The position numbers and the translations under genes are program-made. Below the pieces are notes generated by a model that worked only from the letters and a program-made list of their open reading frames with translations, was not told where the DNA came from and ran no database searches. Below, one piece after another: positions 45,821 through 53,712 of a DNA stretch of 64,000 bases (within the stretch, counting starts at the first letter, position 1; every line of letters starts with the position of its first letter). The DNA comes from Pseudomonas graminis (GTDB taxonomy: Bacteria > Pseudomonadota > Gammaproteobacteria > Pseudomonadales > Pseudomonadaceae), in contig NZ_MDEN01000063.1 of the NCBI RefSeq assembly GCF_001705435.1, forward strand, positions 124,001-188,000. The letters are read 5' to 3'.

Positions 45821-46117
45821 ATGTACGTCCTCATCACCCCGCGCCGCCAGATGGGCGTCGCCGTACCGAAAGACCAGCTCAGCAAGATATCGCCGTTCAA
45901 AGGCGACGTGCAGATCGTTGAGTCTCAATGCTCCGCACTTGGCCGCATTACCCGTGAAGCATTCATCTTGAACAGCGTCGGCCACGCGCGGGATGCCTTG
46001 CCAAGACTTCTGGATGCCAGCGTGACGAGCATGGGCACCCAGGGGCTTATCATTTCCGGCATCGAGCAGGTGGAGCAGGCGTTCTACTTCCAATCATGGT
46101 GGTGCCGTTTTGAGTGA
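45821..46117 (+). CDS. LexA-controlled prophage protein of unknown function
   Basis: 98 residues from MYVLITPRRQMGVAVPKDQL. Mixed alpha/beta composition, no membrane segment, ending FYFQSWWCRFE. No family recognised. The perfect LexA box directly upstream means it should be induced by DNA damage together with the element's repressor cleavage. Possible roles are a cell-division inhibitor or an SOS-linked accessory protein. Confidence 0.68.
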   Translation: MYVLITPRRQMGVAVPKDQLSKISPFKGDVQIVESQCSALGRITREAFILNSVGHARDALPRLLDASVTSMGTQGLIISGIEQVEQAFYFQSWWCRFE

Positions 46118-46140
46118 TGGTAGCCGTCGCTGCCTCCTCT

Positions 46141-46380
46141 CTATTCACGAGACGCTTGCACCTTCGCTTGGCTCCAAACCAGAACTTCCTCTTTCACCCA
46201 TCCCACCGCTTGCGCGCCGATCTTCACCTGCCTTGGGAATACGCCGGCTGTCACCATCCGGTATATCGTCGCGGTGCTCAGACCAGTGAGCCGCTTTACT
46301 TCCGGCAATCGGATGAATTCGATCACGTCCGCATCAGATCTATCGTCCACCACCTTGGCCACCCGTTTCTGAATCAGCAT
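46141..46380 (-). CDS. alpA: AlpA-family regulator
   Basis: 79 residues. The AlpA/MerR-like HTH is clear: EFIRLPEVKRLTGLSTATIY, RMVTAGVFPRQVKIGAQAVG, WVKEEVLVWSQAK. AlpA proteins activate excision or lysis genes of prophage-like elements. It overlaps the prtN end by seven bases, so both are co-expressed. Confidence 0.83.
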   Translation of the reverse strand: MLIQKRVAKVVDDRSDADVIEFIRLPEVKRLTGLSTATIYRMVTAGVFPRQVKIGAQAVGWVKEEVLVWSQAKVQASRE

Positions 46381-46655
46381 CGCTTGAGCGGCGCGCGCCC
46401 CATGAGTTGATCATGCTCCGCCTTCGCAGACCTGTGTCGCGCGTCCAGATAATCGGCAAGGTCATTGACGTGGACGCCGCGGGCTGACTTCTGGCTTTGC
46501 TCGAGCTTGACCAGCGGCAGGTCAATCTGCCCGGCCGCGACCTTCATCTTCATCACGTCGGGTGTTAGGTGTGTGAAGTAGTCGGAGCAGATGCGCTCCA
46601 AGGGGATAATGACTTGGCCGTCGTACTGGGCCATGAGGAGGAATAGCGTTTTCAT
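46374..46655 (-). CDS. prtN: Pyocin activator PrtN-family protein
   Basis: 93 residues starting MKTLFLLMAQYDGQVIIPLE, the characteristic PrtN opening, followed by ICSDYFTHLTPDVMKMKVAA and a conserved end (VNDLADYLDARHRSAKAEHD). In P. aeruginosa PrtN activates pyocin genes after DNA damage. Here no pyocin or tail gene cluster remains in the element, so it may act on its own element's late promoters or on host tailocins in trans. It is co-directional with alpA. Confidence 0.85.
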   Translation of the reverse strand: MKTLFLLMAQYDGQVIIPLERICSDYFTHLTPDVMKMKVAAGQIDLPLVKLEQSQKSARGVHVNDLADYLDARHRSAKAEHDQLMGRAPLKRC

Positions 46656-46716
46656 GGGGATCAGGCTAGCGACTGGCTTGAGGGCTGTCAAAGCCAGAGA
46701 GCGTCAACTGAAGCAC

Positions 46717-46742
46717 AAAAAAAACCCGCTTTTTGGCGGGCT
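46717..46742 (-). terminator. Rho-independent terminator after the three-gene cargo cassette
   Basis: On the minus strand CCCGCCAAAAAGCGGG is followed by eight T. It lies five bases after the stop of the cassette's last gene. Confidence 0.85.
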
Positions 46743-46746
46743 CTGA

Positions 46747-47079
46747 CTAGGTTGCTCCTGTGCTTGCGGGGTCAGGCGGCGCCTCTCGTTTAAAAAGGTT
46801 TTTGAGATCCCACATCCCTACGGCAAGAAGCGCAATTCCCCCCATGAAGAACGCGACACTAGAGTCCGCTAGTTTCGGGATGAAGCTGCTGTCTGTAGTG
46901 CACAACAGAAATGCCACACCATTTGGTAGTGCGCTCCATGTAGCTGAGCGAGTCACCGCGTCCATCAGGGTATTGTCCGAATTGCGTTTTACAACGCATG
47001 AAACGAAAAACGCCACCACACCCGTGATGGTGGTAATGACCGATAACTGAGCGAAGAACCAAGCAGAGACCTCATGCAT
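46747..47079 (-). CDS. Cargo cassette protein 3: small polytopic membrane protein
   Basis: 110 residues from MHEVSAWFFAQLSVITTITG. Three hydrophobic segments are likely: about 5-25, about 50-65 (LPNGVAFLLCTT) and about 75-93 (VAFFMGGIALLAVGMWDL). A short Pro-rich cytoplasmic tail follows. It overlaps the previous gene by eight bases and ends at a strong terminator. No family recognised. As third gene of a zinc-ribbon/membrane/membrane operon in the prophage right arm it is likely a cargo (moron) gene. Confidence 0.65.
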   Translation of the reverse strand: MHEVSAWFFAQLSVITTITGVVAFFVSCVVKRNSDNTLMDAVTRSATWSALPNGVAFLLCTTDSSFIPKLADSSVAFFMGGIALLAVGMWDLKNLFKREAPPDPASTGAT

Positions 47080-47500
47080 GGCGGTGTGCTCCCGATCGAT
47101 CTGCGACAAGTTTTCCTAGCACAAAGCCGATAAATGCTGATGACAGTGCTAGCCCCTCCGGCGCGGGAGATGTGGCGAGAAGATTCCAGACAACGTTCGT
47201 AGCAGAGCCTGTGAAGCAGCCAAGGCCGACCATGACCGCCAAATCGTGGATGCTTAGGTCTAAGAACCGAGTCATGAAACCAGCCCTCCGGATGGCATGA
47301 ATAGCGGTAGGACGCATAACGATCCTTGCTGACCGTTCAACGTCGACATTGCTGAGTCTAGCAAAAACGAGAACGTGTTCGGTGTAGTGACCATCTTTTG
47401 ACCGAAATCGCACATACTTTTCAGCCCCGCTAGGGCTTGGTCGATGTGAATTGACCGCTGAAAAAATGTCGGTAGCGCATATCGTTAGAGCAACTGCCAT
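47072..47500 (-). CDS. Cargo cassette protein 2: membrane protein with soluble N-terminal domain
   Basis: 142 residues. The first 75 form a small basic soluble domain (EKYVRFRSKDGHYTEHVLVF, RLSNVDVERSARIVMRPTAI). Two hydrophobic helices follow (LAVMVGLGCFTGSATNVVWN, GLALSSAFIGFVLGKLVA). It starts one base after the stop of the zinc-ribbon gene. No family recognised. Confidence 0.62.
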   Translation of the reverse strand: MAVALTICATDIFSAVNSHRPSPSGAEKYVRFRSKDGHYTEHVLVFARLSNVDVERSARIVMRPTAIHAIRRAGFMTRFLDLSIHDLAVMVGLGCFTGSATNVVWNLLATSPAPEGLALSSAFIGFVLGKLVADRSGAHRHA

Positions 47501-47501
47501 G

Positions 47502-47825
47502 TCACTTGTCCAATATTCTTGATGCGACGAATGGGGCGTGAAAGAAAATCGTATGACCGCAATTCATACACGATGCAGTGTAGAGCCAGAGCCCTAATCC
47601 CTTAACGTGCGGCACAGGAGTTGCCACGAGTGGCGCGCAATCCCCGCTTGGATCAGATGCTATAGCATAGTCGCCCTTGGTGCAGAATGAGCACATAGCG
47701 TCTCTATTGATAGAGTTCAAGTATTCTAAAAACATCGATGGCGAGACTGAAAGCTCCTCTGGTTTCAGCTTCGCCTCAGTTTGTGAGGGGGTAGCGCTCT
47801 TTTGGCCATGCTTGCTTGTTGCCAT
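47502..47825 (-). CDS. Cargo cassette protein 1: zinc-ribbon protein
   Basis: 107 residues. Two CxxC pairs (AMCSFCTKGDYA and ASCMNCGHTIFF), about 40 residues apart, form a likely zinc ribbon; the N-terminus is polar (MATSKHGQKSATPSQTEAKL). The segment between carries APLVATPVPHVKGLGLWLYT. It resembles small zinc-ribbon proteins that accompany predicted phage-defence membrane proteins, but I cannot name a family. It is first in the cassette. Confidence 0.62.
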   Translation of the reverse strand: MATSKHGQKSATPSQTEAKLKPEELSVSPSMFLEYLNSINRDAMCSFCTKGDYAIASDPSGDCAPLVATPVPHVKGLGLWLYTASCMNCGHTIFFHAPFVASRILDK

Positions 47826-48075
47826 TCCATTCCTCGCGTCATCACCTGAACGTGGTGCCTAGTTAACCTATCGGCGAGAGGCTATGCCTCTTTACCCGAT
47901 GATGATCAAAGATCACCACCGCGCCAAATCATCCGACCTGTGATCCGGTGCTCGTTGTCGTCACTACGCGATACTAGCAGGTCGCCGCGTTCCATTTGTT
48001 CTCGTTTCGGTGGGATGATCCGTCCGATTCGCCTGGACGGTCTACGCTTATCGCTCCACAGGGAGGGTTACGGTC

Positions 48076-48279
48076 ATGAGCGAAGACAGGGAAAGGGTTT
48101 TGCGGATGGCGTTGAAGGCGGTGCTGGTTGCGGCGCAAGAGTGCTGCGTCGACATCGATGAGCTGACGGAGATAGCAGTTTTGTCGATGTCCGGTGAGCA
48201 GTTTTACAATCCAGCGGACGTGGCTGAGGCAACCGTGGCGATCGAGGTGGCGGCCGATGCGTTGCCGGTGATTCACTGA
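48076..48279 (+). CDS. Small phage protein (67 aa)
   Basis: 67 residues, MSEDRERVLRMALKAVLVAA onward, acidic and helical, with a GGGAGGG ribosome site. Similar short proteins (RMALxAVLxAA...) occur in Pseudomonas prophages. The function is unknown. Confidence 0.65.
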   Translation: MSEDRERVLRMALKAVLVAAQECCVDIDELTEIAVLSMSGEQFYNPADVAEATVAIEVAADALPVIH

Positions 48280-48551
48280 AAGACATCCGGCGGGGCCTGA
48301 TTAATCCGACAAGATGCGCCTTGGCGCAGCGCCAAATCGCGGCTTCTGCGATGGAGGTCAACAGCACCGAGATGCCTGGGCTGTTCACGCCAAGTAGATA
48401 ACGGTCAGCCTGACGCAGCGGGCGGCATTGAGGGTTAAGGAATAACCGGCTGACCGACCGGGCACTGGGCCGCGGTCAATCGAGATTAGTACAAAGCCAA
48501 CTCGGTGCCGATCAAAACGACCAAAGGGCGCCTGGGGGCCGGGGACAGCAA

Positions 48552-49856
48552 GTGGATCAGGATCGCGTCGAGAGAGATACCCTCTATGCCGAGGTGTGGG
48601 ATACGCCCATGCTGACCCTCGCGCCAAAGTACGGCGTCTCGGCCGTGTTTCTTAGGCGCGTTTGTGTGCGACTGGGAATACCGTGCCCGCCGCGTGGTTA
48701 CTGGGCGAAGAAAGAATCAGGACAGCGACCAACGATTCCGCCTCTCCCAAAATCCCAGCCTGGCGCGCCAACTCAATGGCGCAAGGGAGACGTGCTCTCC
48801 AGTAGCGCGGAAGCTGAGCAATCCCAGGACATGCCAAAGTCCGGGAGCGCCCGGCGCGCGATGATCACGGGTTCGCTCAGCTCGTTTACGAGTGGCAGGG
48901 TAGCGAGTGACGGCTACTTGAAACCCGCCAAGCGAAATCTGCCGGACCTGGTGGTCACCGAGCCGACCCTGCGTCGAGCTGCTTCAACTCTGATGAAGAT
49001 AGCCACGCGGTTCCGCGATTTGAACCACCGGATATCGGTCGCTTGCGGCCAACATGGATACACACGCAAGGTCATTGGGGATGAGGACGGCCGGCTGAAG
49101 CGATCGGTTTTCGCTACAAGCACCTGGGGACCTGCGCTACCTACACTCGTCTTCATAGACGAGATTGCGATCGGCCTGACGATTTATGAGCAGACCGAGA
49201 ACAAAGAGATGGTCTACCTCAATGGCAAATATGTGTCTGTGCACGAGGCGAGAAAACAAAAGCCCGGGCTATGGAATGGAATAAGAGCTGAGCGTTATCA
49301 GGTCACGACTGACCGAGCCCCCTCAAAAAGGCTTTGCCTCAGAGCCTACAGCCCTTACTACTTTGTCGAGTGGACGCAGACTTGGACAGAGAGCAGTGCC
49401 AGCCTCGCAAAACAGATCGAAGATATCGTGCAATCATTGGTCGCGCGCTCAAAATCGTTAGCGATCGAGCTTGCTGAGGCCAACCGCGCCGCTGCTTTGG
49501 AGCGTGCAAGGTGGGAAGCCGAAAGGGCAATTGCGGAGGCTAGAGATGAGCGTTTAGCGATCCTGAAACAACGGGAAGCCGCGCTGAAAGAGCTGCTCAA
49601 CACGATCGATACGTGGAGCGCTGGCAGGAAGACGGAGGCTTTCTTCGACGACATCATTGCCCGCTCAACAGACATGGAAGCCGAGGCCCGAAAGACCCTT
49701 TTAGCGAGAGTAGAAGCTGCAAAGGATCTGCTCCAGAGCCCGGACAGCGTCGAAGCATTGATGGCCTGGATTGCCCCTCCAGCAGCACCCCCTGATCACG
49801 CTTGCGCTGCAAGCTCTCCGACACGGAACTCGACGGACTGTTCGACCACCAAATAA
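48552..49856 (+). CDS. Large prophage cargo protein with an N-terminal HTH-like domain
   Basis: 434 residues from a GTG start. The N-terminal block VERDTLYAEVWDTPMLTLAP, KYGVSAVFLRRVCVRLGIPC, PPRGYWAKKESGQRP is a recurrent module of bacterial accessory proteins that looks like a winged helix. A middle part of about 150 residues (LNHRISVACGQHGYTRKVIG, FIDEIAIGLTIYEQTENKEM) is mixed alpha/beta. A long coiled coil at about 300-380 (LAEANRAAALERARWEAERA) leads to the C-terminus. The last codons (CAASSPTRNSTDCSTTK) look unnatural and overlap the convergent gene, so the end may have shifted. The function is unknown; a defence or host-takeover role is possible. Confidence 0.68.
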   Translation: MDQDRVERDTLYAEVWDTPMLTLAPKYGVSAVFLRRVCVRLGIPCPPRGYWAKKESGQRPTIPPLPKSQPGAPTQWRKGDVLSSSAEAEQSQDMPKSGSARRAMITGSLSSFTSGRVASDGYLKPAKRNLPDLVVTEPTLRRAASTLMKIATRFRDLNHRISVACGQHGYTRKVIGDEDGRLKRSVFATSTWGPALPTLVFIDEIAIGLTIYEQTENKEMVYLNGKYVSVHEARKQKPGLWNGIRAERYQVTTDRAPSKRLCLRAYSPYYFVEWTQTWTESSASLAKQIEDIVQSLVARSKSLAIELAEANRAAALERARWEAERAIAEARDERLAILKQREAALKELLNTIDTWSAGRKTEAFFDDIIARSTDMEAEARKTLLARVEAAKDLLQSPDSVEALMAWIAPPAAPPDHACAASSPTRNSTDCSTTK

Positions 49857-50035
49857 AGCGCCTCGATGGATGCAGGCTGTAGCGCCTTCAGCCGCTCGAC
49901 TCCCAGCACGAAGCCCTCCGCCCGGAGGCCGCCGCGCTCCGCTTCATCTGTTGTCGTTGCGCGTTTGATCGTGGTAAGCAGCAGATCAAGCTCCTGCCTG
50001 ACAGCGGCGGGCATGCTGATGTTGTCGTGGGTCAT
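49796..50035 (-). CDS. Small prophage protein (79 aa)
   Basis: 79 residues, MTHDNISMPAAVRQELDLLL onward (ALQPASIEALYLVVEQSVEF), helical and acidic. GAGG lies seven bases before the ATG. It is convergent with, and overlaps by 61 bases, the end of the large cargo gene; the good codon use suggests this one keeps its natural end. No family recognised. Confidence 0.62.
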   Translation of the reverse strand: MTHDNISMPAAVRQELDLLLTTIKRATTTDEAERGGLRAEGFVLGVERLKALQPASIEALYLVVEQSVEFRVGELAAQA

Positions 50036-50145
50036 AGGTAGCCTCTGAGGGGGCGCGAATCCTGATATTGGATCATAGCTACGTCCAGCGTTGTGCGCCA
50101 AATCTTGGACTATCCTCAGTGCTCCTAATAGCTTGAGTAGACCAC

Positions 50146-50535
50146 ATGAGAAGAGATATGGATTTGTACCGGGCGATAGTTCTGCAGCTCGAGCTGGAAG
50201 AGCTCCCACCGGGTGCAATTGCCGAGATCAACGTGCTGGGCGGTGACTTTCCCATTGAAGGGTACACAGAAGAGCAGGTCCAGTATCACGCGCGGCAGAT
50301 CATTATGGCGGGGCTGATTGACCAAGGTGGTGGTGGCAGCACCACCGGCTTCGGCTTCCGAAGTTTGACCCCGGCCGGACATGATTTCGCTGATTCCGTG
50401 CGCGACGAGAAGATCTGGAAGATGACCAAAGATGGCGCGATGAAGGCTGGCGGCTTCACGGTGCAGCTGTTGGTTGACCTCGCCAAAGGCTTCACGAAAA
50501 AGCAGATCCAGAAGTTCACCGATATAGAGCTCTAG
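50146..50535 (+). CDS. DUF2513 family protein
   Basis: 129 residues. The DUF2513 pattern is clear: MRRDMDLYRAIVLQLELEEL, GYTEEQVQYHARQIIMAGLI, FRSLTPAGHDFADSVRDEKI, WKMTKD. This is a winged-helix-like domain widespread in phages and integrated elements, of unknown function. It is the last gene before attR. Confidence 0.83.
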   Translation: MRRDMDLYRAIVLQLELEELPPGAIAEINVLGGDFPIEGYTEEQVQYHARQIIMAGLIDQGGGGSTTGFGFRSLTPAGHDFADSVRDEKIWKMTKDGAMKAGGFTVQLLVDLAKGFTKKQIQKFTDIEL

Positions 50536-50681
50536 CGGGGTAGCTCCGGCAGGCGCTCATACCAATTTTTGTACCAATGCGTGCGTTTCGCTGGTTTTTT
50601 GTGAGTACGCTGATGTAAGCAATCCCCCGGATTTACAGGGTTTCCCTACTCCGGCTGTCTCTGCAAGCCCCTCAAAGAATA

Positions 50682-50722
50682 GCGGTGTAGTTCTGTTCCA
50701 GAGTCACAGGGGTGTGTTCCGT
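50682..50722. repeat. Prophage attachment site, right copy (41-bp direct repeat)
   Basis: Exact copy of 36588-36628. Beyond it the chromosome resumes with GTGGGTTC, which would be the natural upstream region of folE; inside the element the flanks differ. Confidence 0.92.
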
Positions 50723-50942
50723 GTGGGTTCAAAAAACGCAGGGTTGCAGGCCTGCAAAGGCGCACATAGTAGCGTAGCTGGACGCGCAGGGGTACGGCAG
50801 GCGGCCCGGACCCCTGCGGCATGGCGCCGCCGGGGCAGTGTCAGCTGACCTTTACCCAACCTTTACCGAGGGGATATGTCGGAATGTGTCGGCGTGATGT
50901 CTGACGTAACGGGTGACAGATGCCCGGATGAAGAGAGTGCTC

Positions 50943-51143
50943 ATGATGGTTAGCCGAATCGCGAAAATCGCACTGGTGATTGCCCTGGCGTCGTCGGTTT
51001 CGGGGTGTTTTTTCGGACCGGGTTGGGGCCGCCACGGCGGTGGCTGGCACGAACACCGTTATTACGACGGCGGCCCCTACGATGGCGGGCGGGGCGGTTA
51101 TGGGCCCGGACCTGGACCTGGGCCGGGTTACTACCGCCGCTGA
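50943..51143 (+). CDS. Gly-rich small lipoprotein A
   Basis: About 66 residues from MMVSRIAKIALVIALASSVS with lipobox VSGC. The mature part is Gly, Pro, His and Tyr-rich (GRHGGGWHEHRYYDGGPYDG and GPGPGPGYYRR). Lipid anchoring to a membrane is likely; His clusters could bind metal. A paralogue follows at 51347. An in-frame start five codons earlier (MKRVL) is possible. Confidence 0.72.
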   Translation: MMVSRIAKIALVIALASSVSGCFFGPGWGRHGGGWHEHRYYDGGPYDGGRGGYGPGPGPGPGYYRR

Positions 51144-51346
51144 TTGTCACTGATCATTTGAACGCGTAAAGCAAAGGCTGCGACGGGATTGCCCATGCCT
51201 CGCGGCCTTTTTTGTCGGCAGCTGCTTCGTACCTGTTTCGATACCTGATCGCTACCAAACCACGACGCGGATTCACGGGCGTGCGCTGTCAGAAGCAGCA
51301 GGTGATGAATGCCTGAGATCAAGCCCGTTTTGAGAGAGAAAACGAA

Positions 51347-51538
51347 ATGTTGAGTCGTATAGCGAAAGTCGCGATGGTCATCGCGGTGATGTCAGCCATG
51401 TCCGGATGCTGGCCATTCTGGGGCCCGGGCGGGGGAGGCCACGGTGGTCACGGAGGCGGTGGCGGCGGCGGTCACTATGAAGGTGGCGGCCCGGGTGGTG
51501 GCGGCGGTGGCGGCGGTCCTGGTCCAGGTCCGCGCTGA
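51347..51538 (+). CDS. Gly-rich small lipoprotein B
   Basis: 63 residues. The signal MLSRIAKVAMVIAVMSAMSG ends in lipobox MSGC; the mature part is a His-spaced Gly-rich stretch (GGHGGHGGGGGGGHYEGGGP) ending PGPGPR. It shares the lead (SRIAK-A-VIA) and the tail with lipoprotein A, so the pair arose by tandem duplication and then diverged. Confidence 0.72.
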   Translation: MLSRIAKVAMVIAVMSAMSGCWPFWGPGGGGHGGHGGGGGGGHYEGGGPGGGGGGGGPGPGPR

Positions 51539-51560
51539 TCGGATAAACGCCCAATGAGCG

Positions 51561-51588
51561 GTGGGAGCGGGCGGGTTGGCGCTCCCAC
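51561..51588. repeat. Short REP-like palindrome
   Basis: GTGGGAGC and GCTCCCAC face each other across about 12 bases between lipoprotein B and the convergent Smr gene; it may act as a terminator. Confidence 0.55.
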
Positions 51589-51613
51589 AGGGACTGGTCA
51601 GCAAGTCCCCGCG

Positions 51614-52174
51614 TTACTCGTCACGCCCTTCCATCATGGTCCGCTTGAGGATCACGTACACCGCACCGGCGCCGCCATGCTTGGCGATGCACGATGCGAA
51701 TCCCAATACCTGCTGATGCTGGCGCAACCACGTGTTGACGTGGCTCTTGATCATCGGCCGCTTGCCGTCCAGCCGCACGGCCTTGCCGTGGGTAATGCGC
51801 ACGCAACGCACTTCAAGCTTGGCCGCCTCGGCCAGGAATTCCCACATCGTCTCGCGCGCCATTTCGACGCTCATGCCGTGCAGGTCCAGGCTGCCTTCGA
51901 AGCTGATCTGCCCAAGCTTGAGCTTGCGCATCTGGCCTTCCTGCACCCCGTCACGGGCCCAGTACAACGTGTCTTCTGGGCCGACATCGATCACGAATTG
52001 GTCTGACAGGCCATCAACGGTAATCGTCGCATCGGAACGCACGGTGGCCGCCTGACGAAGCTTGGCCAGGTTCTTACGGTCGGTTTTGGGTTTTCCTACG
52101 TCCGCATGTTCAGTCTTGATGGGCTTTACGCCGCGAATCTCACTTCTGAACAGGGAAAAATCGTCGTCTTGCAT
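51614..52174 (-). CDS. Smr-domain protein
   Basis: 186 residues. After a charged N-terminal region the C-terminal Smr domain shows SLDLHGMSVEMARETMWEFL, the RITHGKA turn and KSHVNTWLRQHQQVLGFASC. The LDLHG and THGKG-type motifs are the catalytic region of MutS2-like Smr nucleases; in E. coli SmrB cleaves mRNA at collided ribosomes. In Pseudomonas this gene is normally next to folE, which is now separated from it by the prophage and the two lipoproteins. Confidence 0.87.
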   Translation of the reverse strand: MQDDDFSLFRSEIRGVKPIKTEHADVGKPKTDRKNLAKLRQAATVRSDATITVDGLSDQFVIDVGPEDTLYWARDGVQEGQMRKLKLGQISFEGSLDLHGMSVEMARETMWEFLAEAAKLEVRCVRITHGKAVRLDGKRPMIKSHVNTWLRQHQQVLGFASCIAKHGGAGAVYVILKRTMMEGRDE

Positions 52175-52280
52175 GGTGGTCTCCGCGAAGGGGGCCAGTT
52201 TAACCGCGTCACGCCATAATCGGCGCGACTATCGATGATTTAGACTCTCGATGATTAAACGGCAGCGGATGACGCGAAGG

Positions 52281-52601
52281 TCAGTCGTGTTTCTTCATCA
52301 GATGGGGAGACATGTTGAGTTCACCGGCACGACGACGGCGGCGGCGACTGCGGCGCCAGAACCAGATACCGACGTACAGCATCAGCAAACCGACAATCAC
52401 CGTCACCACGGCGCCCGCGGGACTGGCGTTGAGTTCGCCCAGCGCAACAGGGTTGCCGATCAGACTGGCAATGCCGGCCATGGCCAACAGCACGCCAGCG
52501 GTGGCCAGAACGGCCGAAATCGCAGCGATTATGCGCATCCGCCAGCTGCCCTGGCCCTTGGGGCGCAGGCGACGGGCATCAAAACCATCGGATATTTTCA
52601 T
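52281..52601 (-). CDS. Small membrane protein of unknown function
   Basis: 106 residues from MKISDGFDARRLRPKGQGSW. Two hydrophobic helices (IIAAISAVLATAGVLLAMAG and AGAVVTVIVGLLMLYVGIWF) are followed by an Arg-rich cytoplasmic stretch (RRSRRRRRRAGEL). No family recognised. It lies between the Smr gene and the isochorismatase-fold gene on the same strand. Confidence 0.65.
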   Translation of the reverse strand: MKISDGFDARRLRPKGQGSWRMRIIAAISAVLATAGVLLAMAGIASLIGNPVALGELNASPAGAVVTVIVGLLMLYVGIWFWRRSRRRRRRAGELNMSPHLMKKHD

Positions 52602-52835
52602 TCCGATTTCCTCTATGAGTATCGGCGCTCTGACCAGCGCAGTGTGGGGGTGGTTCCCGCCTGGCCAGGTTTCAGGGGCATCACGCATTGATTACGGATA
52701 GGCGGTCAGGTGAACAGGATTACCCTGCCTGACGACTGCATTTGTACGCCTTTTCTTCAGGAACTGCCGGAAAATGATCCGCGCGAGGGGCCTGCGCAGT
52801 CAGCTCGGTTGCAACAGCTCCTGTCGAGGGAGGAA

Positions 52836-53459
52836 TCAGATCAGGTCTTTGGTCAGCGCCAGTTTGGCGAAGTTGTCGTTCATGATTGCCATCTCCGCCT
52901 GCTGCACCAGCTCGGCTTTGATGACACCGCTCGGGGTCGGCAGGTCGCGGGTGGCGCAGGCGTCTTCAACCAGCGTGCAGCGAAACCCGTAATCCTTGGC
53001 CGCGCGCACGGTGGTGCTGACGCTGGAGTGGCTCATGAAACCGCAGACCACCAGGTCCAGACGGCCACGGCTTTCCAGCAGGCTGTGCAGGGTGGTGCGG
53101 TCGTCGGTGGAGACCGTGCCATTCAGCGCGTTGGGCAGGCGTTTTTCGATGATGACTTCATCACCCTGTGGCTGCAGTTCGGGGACAAATTGCCCGCGCT
53201 CGCCCTGGGGATCGAACATGCCGCCGACGGTGCCGAGATGGCGCACGTGAATGATCGGCGACTTCGCAGCACGGGCTGCGGCGACCAGTTTGACGATGTT
53301 GTTGATGGCGTCCTGAACGCCGGTCAGGGCCAGGGGGCCGCTGAGGTATTCCTTCTGCGCATCGATGATGATCAGCGTGGCATTACTCAATGTCGCCGCT
53401 GCGTATTCACGGCCACTGAGTTGAAACATGGTCTTTGGACCAGTGTTTGAAACAGACAT
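52836..53459 (-). CDS. Isochorismatase-fold hydrolase with Ser at the catalytic Cys position
   Basis: 207 residues. The fold is clear: Asp33 in [13 protein letters not shown], Lys106 in [14 protein letters not shown] and the nucleophile loop [20 protein letters not shown]. Typical cysteine hydrolases read FMTHMCVSTT here; this protein has Ser146 where the Cys would be. Isochorismatases such as EntB and PhzD also lack that Cys and hydrolyse a vinyl ether instead of an amide. It may therefore use a different reaction from NicF in the same window. No enterobactin or phenazine genes are nearby. Confidence 0.82.
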   Translation of the reverse strand: MSVSNTGPKTMFQLSGREYAAATLSNATLIIIDAQKEYLSGPLALTGVQDAINNIVKLVAAARAAKSPIIHVRHLGTVGGMFDPQGERGQFVPELQPQGDEVIIEKRLPNALNGTVSTDDRTTLHSLLESRGRLDLVVCGFMSHSSVSTTVRAAKDYGFRCTLVEDACATRDLPTPSGVIKAELVQQAEMAIMNDNFAKLALTKDLI

Positions 53460-53712
53460 CGGGGGGCTCCTTCGAGTGGGGCTTTTGCCACATTGTCCAC
53501 TGGCAGAGCGATTCTGTGAATCGCCGTGCGCACAGACCTCGCTATTTTGCCGGGCTTCAAGCCGTCGAGCAGGTCACGGTTGCTGTCATAGTGCCTGCAA
53601 AACGAGGCAAAGACTGCGGAAAATTTTGCGCGGGGCCGCCGCGGCCGGTGCGGGATCGTTTGTTGCGTGGATGGCTGATAGAATCGCCCGTCGTTTTTTC
53701 AAGGAGTCTGCC

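Larger units (their letters stand above)
36588..50722. mobile_element. Defective prophage integrated in folE (about 14.1 kb)
   Basis: The element is bounded by the 41-bp repeat. In order it holds integrase, excisionase-like gene, a leftward early operon, CI-type repressor, rightward early genes, HNH nuclease, a terminase small subunit fused by deletion to a tail-protein end, and a right arm with a LexA-boxed gene, PrtN, AlpA and cargo genes. No large terminase, portal, capsid, tail or endolysin genes remain. Excision may still work because int, an excisionase candidate and both att copies look intact. Confidence 0.9.

Noticed and set aside
51420..51535. GGC/GGT-rich repetition in lipoprotein B as a CRISPR or satellite
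   Set aside because: It is in-frame Gly coding within a lipoprotein with a good signal peptide.
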